Origin: Verrucomicrobiota bacterium
Lineage (GTDB): Bacteria > Verrucomicrobiota > Verrucomicrobiia > Opitutales > UBA953
Direction of reading: 5' to 3'
Assembly: GCA_016871415.1 (NCBI GenBank)
Contig: VHDL01000011.1
Coordinates: 1-64,000, forward strand
DNA: 64,000 nt
Made by a program: the position numbers and the translations under genes. The notes beneath the pieces are model-generated. The model was not told where the DNA came from, did not search any database, and saw only the letters and a list, made by a program, of their open reading frames with translations. Shown one piece after another: positions 1-6,616 of the stretch. How positions within the stretch are numbered: position 1 is the first letter of the stretch; each line of letters starts with the position of its first letter.

Positions 1-57
1 GGCGGCTAGGAGGTTGGCGCACACGGTGAGGAGTGCGGTGAGGCGAAGGGCGTTCAT
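1..57 (-). CDS. Secreted protein, N-terminal fragment (cut by window edge)
   Basis: Reading the minus strand from an ATG at 57-55 gives 19 codons with no stop before the window edge. The peptide starts MNALRLTALLTVCANLLAA: a basic n-region, a hydrophobic core and a small-residue end, which is a typical Sec signal peptide. Only the export signal is visible, so no function can be given. It is divergent from the DUF1080 gene starting at 166, and the 108 bases between them would hold both promoters. Confidence 0.55.
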   Translation of the reverse strand, partial: MNALRLTALLTVCANLLAA

Positions 58-165
58 GGGGCGGATTTTTTCGAAATTAGGGTTCGCTCCGCCGAGATGC
101 AAGGTCGGGTTCGGGGCTTTCGGCTTCACACCCACCTCCGGTGCGGCAATCTATTCGGCACCCCC

Positions 166-795
166 ATGAGACTCCACCGCCTCCTCTCCGTCCTCGTCGC
201 CTGCGCCGCGTCCACGCTCTCGGCCGAATCTCTATTCAACGGCAAGGACCTCTCCGGCTGGCGCAAGCCCGCCGCCGAGGGCTTCTGGAAGGTCGAGGAC
301 GGCGCGCTGGTCGGGCTCAACGACCCCGCCCTCGCCGACTACAAGAAGGGCTCGATGCTCTACACCGAGAAGGAGTACAAGGACGTCGTCGTCGAGTGCG
401 AGGTGCGCTTCGAAGGCGAGATCGACAGCGGCATCATGGTGCGTCGAGACGAGTCCGGAAAGCGCGACATCCAGATGCAGATCGGCGTCTCCCGTTCGCT
501 CAAGAAGGACATGACCTGCGCCTTCTACTGCGTCATCCCCGACAGCAAGCCCGTCAAGGCCGGCTACCCCGAGTCCGGCTGGGCTTCCAAGGTCGCCTCG
601 CTCTGGAAGAAGGGTGAGTGGAACAAGATCCGCTTCCAGGCCAAGGGCGACACCTACACCGTGTGGCTCAACGGCGAGCAGGTCTCAAACTACGTCGACG
701 CGGGCTATCCCAAGGCCGCGCCCGTCGGCCTGCAGGTCCATGGCGGCGTGAAGATGCGTGTCGAGTACCGCAACGTCACGGCGCAGGCGCTCTGA
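166..795 (+). CDS. Secreted DUF1080 (3-keto-disaccharide hydrolase-like) protein
   Basis: This 209-residue protein begins with a signal peptide (about residues 1-20, ending near LSAES) followed by a DUF1080 concanavalin-like domain. Family marks visible are LFNGKDLSGW at about 22-31, a central IDSGIMVRRD stretch, and a C-terminal VGLQVHGG..VEYRNV strand. The family binds or cleaves carbohydrates, and some members act as 3-keto-disaccharide hydrolases; the substrate here is unknown. The reading frame stays open from 97, but the ATG at 166 is chosen because it places the signal peptide at the very N-terminus. A second DUF1080 gene lies at 41547. The remains of a metallophosphoesterase follow directly downstream. 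Confidence 0.85.
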   Translation: MRLHRLLSVLVACAASTLSAESLFNGKDLSGWRKPAAEGFWKVEDGALVGLNDPALADYKKGSMLYTEKEYKDVVVECEVRFEGEIDSGIMVRRDESGKRDIQMQIGVSRSLKKDMTCAFYCVIPDSKPVKAGYPESGWASKVASLWKKGEWNKIRFQAKGDTYTVWLNGEQVSNYVDAGYPKAAPVGLQVHGGVKMRVEYRNVTAQAL

Positions 796-802
796 GCGGG
801 GC

Positions 803-1179
803 GTGCGACCCGACCGTCGCAAGTTCCTGACGACCGCGGCGCTCGCGGCCGGGCAGGTGCCCTTCGTCGGCTGCGTACGCACTCTGACAGGCCCCCTTTC
901 GGCGTGGTGGCCGACCCGCAGTACGCCGACATCCCTGATCGCGGCCGGCGGTGCTATCGCGCCTCGGTGGGCAGGCTGACCGAGGCGGTCGCCGAATTCA
1001 ACCGGCGCGATCTCGACTTCTGCGTCAACCTCGGCGATGCGATCGACCGCGACTGGACGAGCTTCGACGCAATATTGGCGCCCGACGCCTACGCCTTCGT
1101 GAGCCTCACCGGCGACCGCATGCTCATCGAGGGGCGGGGCAGGGAGCCTTCGCGCGAGCTCGTCCTTCGTCCCGTCTGA
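803..1179 (+). pseudogene. Collapsed Tat-exported metallophosphoesterase pseudogene
   Basis: A GTG at 803 opens a twin-arginine-like signal (DRRKFLTTAALAAG) in one frame that runs into GCVRTLTG. The conserved phosphoesterase start FGVVADPQYAD then appears in another frame from about 898, so a frameshift lies between roughly 860 and 897. The second frame carries FCVNLGDAIDRDWTSFD, the metal-binding GD motif of calcineurin-like phosphoesterases. It then jumps directly to DRMLIEGRGREPSR, which resembles the normal C-terminus of this family. The middle of the enzyme (around 200 residues, with the GNHD and GH.H motifs) is absent. A frameshift plus an internal deletion indicates a dead gene. It sits 7 bases after the DUF1080 stop, so the two were probably once co-transcribed. 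Confidence 0.72.
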
Positions 1180-1188
1180 GACGCCGTT

Positions 1189-2232
1189 TCACTTCTCCTG
1201 CGCGGCGTCGGACCTGTCCGCCGTCTTCGCATCCCCGGAAAACAAGTCGGTCAGCCGGAAGGGCGTCGGCAGGCGTCGTCCGGCACGCGGATCCTTGCCC
1301 GACACGCCGTCGGGAAGCCGCCGCGTCTCGCCGGATGCGGCCGCCTGCTTCGGGTCACCGGGTCCTTCCATGCGGTTGACCTTGGGCGCCGTCCTGTCCG
1401 CGGCTTCCGTGCCAGTCCCGACCGCGATGGGCTTCGTCACTCCCTCAGTCCTGGGCTTCGCATCGGAACCGGCTCCGATGCCGAGGGGCGTGCCGGCGGT
1501 CCGTCGCCGTTCGGCTTCCGACAGTCCGGGCATGCCGATCTTGGCGGCCGCACCCTTGGCTTTCATGTCGGCGGAATCCAGACCGGGAAGTCCCTGGCTG
1601 GCGGGGCCGCCCTTTCCGACGCCGGCGCCGACTTCTTTGCCTGAGAGCGGGATGACCGCGACGGTCCGTGCGGGGTTCTTCGGATTCGGTACGCCCAGCG
1701 GGAGCTTGCCCGCAGGCCTTTCGGGTGTGGCGGAGACTTCGCCCGGCGAAGGCAGGCCCGTGCGCGACCCTTGCGGTCCGGAGCGGACGGAATCATCCGG
1801 ATTCGGAAGCCTTGCCCGGGCGTCGGCCTTCATCGCCGCTGACGGAACTTCCGCTGTGGGCAGGCCCAGGGCCGCCCGCCGAAGTCTGCCGTCTGCATCC
1901 GGACGCATCGGAACGGCCGTTATTTTTCCTGGCGCAACAGCGGGCGGTTCGGAGCGCATCTCACCTCTGCCGGCCAGCCGGGCTTCGGCAGGCTTCGCAT
2001 AACCGGGCGCGGCTGTGGTCGCGGACGCAGGCGGGGCCGGCGAAGCGACGGCTTGCGGCCGTGCCTGCGTTTCAGGACGGGTCTTACCGCTTCCTCCCGA
2101 CGCAGTGTTTCGGCCCCCTCCGCCTATGAGCTCGATGATTTCGACCGAGCCCGCGCCCTGTTCCGTGCGGCAGCCAACCAGCGGCAGGCATGCCGTGGCG
2201 GTGAAGAGCAGCATGCCGGTCGGGGCGCGCAT
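1189..2232 (-). CDS. Low-complexity Gly/Pro/Ala-rich lipoprotein, unknown function
   Basis: This 347-residue protein starts with a lipoprotein signal: a hydrophobic run to LVGC, with the lipobox Cys at residue 21. The rest is low complexity, rich in Gly, Pro, Ala, Arg and Lys, with loosely repeated short motifs of the type LGLPT, TGLPSPGE, LGVPNPKN, QGLPGLDS and IGMPGLSE. No catalytic motif or folded family is recognised; it may be an unstructured surface spacer. Its start lies 9 bases beyond the stop of the large membrane protein (2242-4782) on the same strand, so the two very likely form an operon and may act together at the envelope. The opposite strand also has long open frames because of the GC bias, but the signal peptide supports this strand. 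Confidence 0.7.
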   Translation of the reverse strand: MRAPTGMLLFTATACLPLVGCRTEQGAGSVEIIELIGGGGRNTASGGSGKTRPETQARPQAVASPAPPASATTAAPGYAKPAEARLAGRGEMRSEPPAVAPGKITAVPMRPDADGRLRRAALGLPTAEVPSAAMKADARARLPNPDDSVRSGPQGSRTGLPSPGEVSATPERPAGKLPLGVPNPKNPARTVAVIPLSGKEVGAGVGKGGPASQGLPGLDSADMKAKGAAAKIGMPGLSEAERRRTAGTPLGIGAGSDAKPRTEGVTKPIAVGTGTEAADRTAPKVNRMEGPGDPKQAAASGETRRLPDGVSGKDPRAGRRLPTPFRLTDLFSGDAKTADRSDAAQEK

Positions 2233-2241
2233 CCTTTCAGT

Positions 2242-4782
2242 TCACTGGGCCATCAGCCGCATCGCCGTGACCAACGGAGGGCCGGCCTTCGCGTCGAACT
2301 TGGCGGACATGCTGAACTTGGCCGTCCTGGCCGAGGTGACGGATTTCTCCACCCGCACCAGCTTGGGACCTGCACGGGGGTCGTCGCCCAGCGCTGAGCG
2401 CAGACGTTCGATGAGCGGATCGAAGTCGAGCGTGTCGGCGCAGCGATTGAGAAGCTTCCAGCCCAGGTCGGCGTCGCCGGGCGTATCCTTGCGAGCGAGT
2501 CCTGCCATCGGGTCTCCGGTGACGTTGAAGCGGTCGAACCGATAGGCGTGGGAGCCTTTCACCGAGAGGGAGTCACGACCCGTCGCGCTCACGGCCACCG
2601 ACAGCTCGAAGTCCGTGGCCGCGCGCGCCGCTTCATAGCGCGCCTTCGTACGCGCGTCCATCGGCATGCGGCTGAAGAGGCGGGCGGCGTCGATCCAGAG
2701 GCCGAGCGCTCCGTCGGCGGCGACGGCCTGCGTCGGAACGCGAGCGGCGGCGGGCGGCGCTAAGGCGAGCCGCATCTCATGCTCCACGCACGGCGCGGCG
2801 GGGTTTCCTTCGAATTCGATCAGGATGACTGCGGCGCCCGGCACGAGGCCGAAGGTTAGGAAGCCGCCTTCTGGGTCCATGTAACGTCCCTGCCCGTGAC
2901 GAATCATGGAGCGGCTGCGGGAGGAGGCCGTGCGTTCGCCCCCTTCGCGGAGGGAGGCCCCGATTTCGTCAGTCAGCCGCGAGAGAGACGATTCGGCGAG
3001 ATTGGCGTCGGCGACCTTGAGCACGAGCCCGCAAATCACCACCGGGCGCTGTCCGTCGCCGGAGGCCCCGGAGGGGAATTTGGCGAAAGCATGCACGTCC
3101 GCACGCGGATCCAGACCGTTCTTCGCGAGGTCGGCGACGGCTGCGGTGAGGCCCCTGCCTCCGCCGCGCTCGAGCCAGTCCGGCAGGCCGGTCGCTCCGC
3201 TGCTCAGCAGGCTGGGGCTGAGCGTCATGACCGCAAAGCTGTCGCTGGGGATCAGTGCGGTTGCGCCATGCCCGCGGTCGTGGGCCGGTTCCTCAGGAGA
3301 GGTGATCCAGACGATGAGCCAGATGAGCGCGATGCCGACCCCGATGGCGACAATCGTCTCGAGGGAGAGTCCGCGGCGTCCCGAGGCGGCCGCCGGAGCG
3401 GTCGCCGCGGCGGGCTGCGGTCCGGCCCCGACGGCCGCGGGGCGCGGCCCCAGCAGCGTCATGTTGAAGGCCACCACCAGCGTGACCGCCAGCGGGTCGA
3501 ACACCGTCACCAGCGTGAGCATCAGCCATTTGACCACGTCGGTCGCCTCGGTGTCGAACGCGCGGGCGACGAACCGGTATGAGCCGATGTCCGTGGCCGC
3601 GATTCCATCGCGGAGCTTCTGGATCTCCGCGGCGCGGTCGCGGTTCGACCGGTAGAGCCCCTCGACTTCCGCGTCGGTCAGGCCCGTGCGCGTCTGGCCT
3701 TGCTCCTGGAGTCCGGCGAGCTGCTTCTCGAGCGCCGCCACCGCGGCTTCGCCCGAGCGGCGCAGGGACTTCTCCTCGTCGTCGAGCCGGGTCAGCTCGC
3801 GCGTGAACTGGTCGCGCAGCGAGGCGACGTCCTTGGCCGATTCCGAACTGACCTTGGACTGGTCGGCGCGGAGCCGTTCCACGCGGGCGACCCCCTCGGC
3901 GCGTAGCCTCGTGATTGCGGCCGTGGATTCCGCCAGCTTCGCGAGGATCGCGTCCCGCTCGGGCTTCTGCTGCTCGCGCAGCTCCTGGCCTTTGCGCACG
4001 TTGTCCTGTTCGAAGATGAGGAAGGTCGTCGTGCCGCGCGCCGTGTAGGCCGCCACGGCCTGGTCGAGCACCTTGATGCGTTCGTTGAGCGCGGCGATGG
4101 CGGACTCCTCGGCGACGATCGCCTTGGCCACCGAGGCCTCCTCGGCCGCGATGCTCTTGGCGAGCGTGGAGCCGAGGCCGTCGGCACGGCCGGAGGCCGA
4201 GGAGAGTTCCTGCGCACGTCGGGACTCCAGGGCCTTGCGTTGTTCCTGGATGCGGGCGAGCGACTGCGCAAGCGACTCCTCGGCCTGCGAGAGACGGCCC
4301 TGGAGCTTAGCGATGTCCTCGCGGCTGGCCGTGCTGACGCGCACCGTGCGCCCCTTGGCGTCCTCGATGCGCCGTTGCGTCTCCGCCATCGCCCGCTCGA
4401 GGTCGGCGATCTCGGCCTCGCTCCGGGAGATGCGCGTGGCCGTCTCCTCGAAGGCGCGGGCCAGGTAGCCGTAGTTGCCCAGCGAGGTGATGCCGATGAG
4501 CGCGACCACTGCGAGCGTGAGGTAGAAGCGAAGCGCGCCTGCGATCTGGTGCCAGTAGCGGTAGAGGAACGACGCGGCGACCAGCTTCCCGATCTCCAGC
4601 GAGGAGGCCATGATTATCACCGCGACCTCGGCCCCCGTGAACAGCTTGCCCAGTCCGAGCACTGAAAAGTAGGCCGAGCACCCGGCGATGAACAGGGCGG
4701 AGGCGAGCAGGACGGCGCGGAAGCCGAGCGTAAGCGTCCGGGAATCCTTGGGGGTGGTCGGGGATTCGGAGACGGAGCTCAT
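2242..4782 (-). CDS. Large membrane protein with central coiled coil and C-terminal extracytoplasmic domain
   Basis: The ATG at 4782 gives 846 residues; the frame is open to 4902, but that extension is basic and not hydrophobic. Three membrane helices lie at about 21-44, 51-74 and 86-107. A long charged Ala/Glu/Arg-rich coiled coil covers about 115-400. Two more helices follow at about 418-444 (with VFDPLAVTLVVAFN) and 474-493. The last 350 residues look soluble and extracytoplasmic and match no family I can name. The arrangement of three helices, coiled coil and a helix with VFDPLA resembles large membrane proteins encoded by marine phages, as I remember them; this is a resemblance, not a search result. 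The gene is followed by the lipoprotein at 1189-2232 and is divergent from the DUF1501 operon. Confidence 0.75.
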   Translation of the reverse strand: MSSVSESPTTPKDSRTLTLGFRAVLLASALFIAGCSAYFSVLGLGKLFTGAEVAVIIMASSLEIGKLVAASFLYRYWHQIAGALRFYLTLAVVALIGITSLGNYGYLARAFEETATRISRSEAEIADLERAMAETQRRIEDAKGRTVRVSTASREDIAKLQGRLSQAEESLAQSLARIQEQRKALESRRAQELSSASGRADGLGSTLAKSIAAEEASVAKAIVAEESAIAALNERIKVLDQAVAAYTARGTTTFLIFEQDNVRKGQELREQQKPERDAILAKLAESTAAITRLRAEGVARVERLRADQSKVSSESAKDVASLRDQFTRELTRLDDEEKSLRRSGEAAVAALEKQLAGLQEQGQTRTGLTDAEVEGLYRSNRDRAAEIQKLRDGIAATDIGSYRFVARAFDTEATDVVKWLMLTLVTVFDPLAVTLVVAFNMTLLGPRPAAVGAGPQPAAATAPAAASGRRGLSLETIVAIGVGIALIWLIVWITSPEEPAHDRGHGATALIPSDSFAVMTLSPSLLSSGATGLPDWLERGGGRGLTAAVADLAKNGLDPRADVHAFAKFPSGASGDGQRPVVICGLVLKVADANLAESSLSRLTDEIGASLREGGERTASSRSRSMIRHGQGRYMDPEGGFLTFGLVPGAAVILIEFEGNPAAPCVEHEMRLALAPPAAARVPTQAVAADGALGLWIDAARLFSRMPMDARTKARYEAARAATDFELSVAVSATGRDSLSVKGSHAYRFDRFNVTGDPMAGLARKDTPGDADLGWKLLNRCADTLDFDPLIERLRSALGDDPRAGPKLVRVEKSVTSARTAKFSMSAKFDAKAGPPLVTAMRLMAQ

Positions 4783-5221
4783 CGGTGAAATATGTGAAAC
4801 CGAACCTTTTGCGGTGGGCCGCGGGGCGTCTCTCTTTCTTGTCCAAGTGCCGATGGTTGCAACACAAGCCCTGTTTGCCGCCACCCTGCATTTCAAAGAC
4901 ACTGCCTTTTGGATGTTTTCCTTAAATCAGTTCAGTACTCTTTTTCTTAAACCATTGATAATTATCAATTTGTGAATAAAATCAGCGGGTTTTACCATAA
5001 GGTCGATTTGTAGGGGCATTTCCCTATGTTTTTTACACTCGCTTCTGCCCATTTTACGGCAAAAAACGACACTTTCTGGATGCCCCCACCCCAGTCTCGG
5101 ACTTACGCCCTAAACATCTGCTGATTAACACTTTCACCCGACGATTGAAAAACAGGAAAACGTGCGCCGCGTTGCAACCTAAAGGCCTTTCGATTGACGT
5201 AATCTTTTAAATAGCCCCACC
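4783..5221. other. AT-rich divergent promoter region (439 bases, no gene)
   Basis: This is the longest gap without a gene in the window, and much of it (about 4900-5060) is visibly AT-rich against GC-rich surroundings. It lies between two divergent transcription units, the membrane coiled-coil gene and the DUF1501 operon. It holds a perfect FNR-like palindrome at 4955-4968, two copies of the palindrome GTTGCAAC (4856-4863 and 5171-5178) and the palindrome AAAGGCCTTT (5181-5190). No clear -35/-10 pair or Shine-Dalgarno site can be assigned, and no convincing small gene is seen. Confidence 0.7.
4955..4968. promoter_or_regulatory. Candidate FNR/CRP-family operator
   Basis: The sequence TTGATAATTATCAA is a perfect match to the FNR consensus TTGAT-N4-ATCAA, and it lies within a 16-base perfect palindrome at 4954-4969. 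It is 173 bases upstream of the membrane coiled-coil start and 253 bases upstream of the DUF1501 start. FNR-type regulators respond to oxygen or redox state in many bacteria, which would suit control of a cytochrome operon. A Fur-type site was considered, but the half-site spacing fits FNR better. No regulator gene is in the window, so the assignment is inferred. Confidence 0.5.
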
Positions 5222-6553
5222 ATGAAACTCCATAAGAACTGCCAAGGCGACCACCCCGACTTCCTGTCCGCTCTCAGCCGACGTGACTTCCTTCAGGTCG
5301 GGGTGTTCGGAACCATTGGTCTCAGTCTGCCCGAGATGCTCAGGTTGCAGGCCCTTGAGATTTCTAAGGTGGAGTCATTCCCGGCGCTCGCCGACGCGGT
5401 AATCCACATCTACCTGCCAGGCGGCATCGCGCAGCACGAGTCCTGGGACCCGAAGCCCTTCGCCTCGCCCGACTACCGCGGCCCCTTCACGCCGATTAAG
5501 ACCTCCGTCCCCGGCGAGTACGTCGGCGAGAAGTTCGTCAACATTGCAAAGATCATGAACAAGCTCACCGTCGTCCGTTCGATGACGCACGGCGAGGCCG
5601 CCCACGAACGTGGCACCCACAACATGTTCACCGGTTACCGTCCGAGCCCCGCGATCAAGTTCCCCAGCTTCGGTTCCGTCATTTCGCATGAGCAGGGCAC
5701 CCGCAACAACCTGCCGCCCTACGTCGTCGTCCCCAGCCAGTCCATTCCCGAGCAGGGCACCGGCTACATGAGCAGTGCCTTCGGCCCCTTCGCGCTGGGC
5801 AGCGACCCCGCCTCCAAGGACTTCACCGTCCGCGACCTCCTGGCTCCCAAGGAAGTCACCACCAGCCGCTTCGACCGCCGCCGCGGCATGCTCGCCGCCG
5901 TCGACGAGCACTTCCGCACCGTCGAGAAGTCCGACGCGATCAGCGCGATGGACAGCTTCTACCAGGCCGCCTACGGTCTCGTCAGCAGCAGCAAGGCCCG
6001 CGAGGCCTTCGACCTCTCCAAGGAGCCTGACAAGCTGCGTGACGAATACGGCCGCAACACCGCCGGCCAGCGCCTCATCCTCGCCCGCCGCCTCGTCGAG
6101 GCCGGCGTGCGCATGGTCTCCGTCACCTACGGAAGCTGGGACCACCACTCCAACGTCCGCGGCGGATTCGATTCCAACGCGCCCGCCTTCGACCAGGCCT
6201 TCGCCCGCCTCATCACCGACCTCCACGACCGCGGCATGCTCAAGCGCACGCTGGTCATGGTCAGCTCCGAGTTCGGACGCACGCCCAAGATCAACGGCAC
6301 CAACGGCCGCGACCACTGGCCGCGCGTCTTCTCCGTGGCCATGGCCGGAGGCGGCATGAAGGAAGGCTACGTCCACGGCGCCTCCGACGCCCTCGGCGGC
6401 GAGCCTGACCGCGACGCGGTCGGCCCCGAGGACCTCGCCAAGACCATGTACCGCTGCCTCGGCATCAACGCCGAGAAGCGCATCATGGCCGACGGCGGAC
6501 GTCCGATTGACATCGTCAACGGCGGTCGCGTGATGAATGACTGGCTTGCCTGA
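5222..6553 (+). CDS. DUF1501 family secreted protein
   Basis: This 443-residue protein carries the twin-arginine-type signal SRRDFLQVG (about residues 19-27) followed by FGTIGLSLPEML, typical of DUF1501 proteins exported by Tat. Family marks include GGIAQHESWDPKP near residue 67, LPPYVVVP, a central EAGVRMVSVTYGSWDHHSN block, SSEFGRTPKING and GRDHWPRVFSVAMAGGG. The fold is related to the alkaline phosphatase/sulfatase superfamily, but the activity of DUF1501 proteins is not established. It is the first gene of a four-gene plus-strand operon and is normally found beside DUF1549/DUF1553 cytochromes, as here. Confidence 0.9.
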   Translation: MKLHKNCQGDHPDFLSALSRRDFLQVGVFGTIGLSLPEMLRLQALEISKVESFPALADAVIHIYLPGGIAQHESWDPKPFASPDYRGPFTPIKTSVPGEYVGEKFVNIAKIMNKLTVVRSMTHGEAAHERGTHNMFTGYRPSPAIKFPSFGSVISHEQGTRNNLPPYVVVPSQSIPEQGTGYMSSAFGPFALGSDPASKDFTVRDLLAPKEVTTSRFDRRRGMLAAVDEHFRTVEKSDAISAMDSFYQAAYGLVSSSKAREAFDLSKEPDKLRDEYGRNTAGQRLILARRLVEAGVRMVSVTYGSWDHHSNVRGGFDSNAPAFDQAFARLITDLHDRGMLKRTLVMVSSEFGRTPKINGTNGRDHWPRVFSVAMAGGGMKEGYVHGASDALGGEPDRDAVGPEDLAKTMYRCLGINAEKRIMADGGRPIDIVNGGRVMNDWLA

Positions 6554-6616
6554 CCCGCGCGCCCCGCGTCGTCCGCCCGCGGCGGGCGTCCTCGGGGCGA
6601 CCCGCCTGACCCGCCC

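Noticed and set aside
4951-4970. Fur-box reading of the palindrome near 4960
   Set aside because: Half-site spacing does not fit the 7-1-7 Fur pattern, while the FNR consensus matches exactly.
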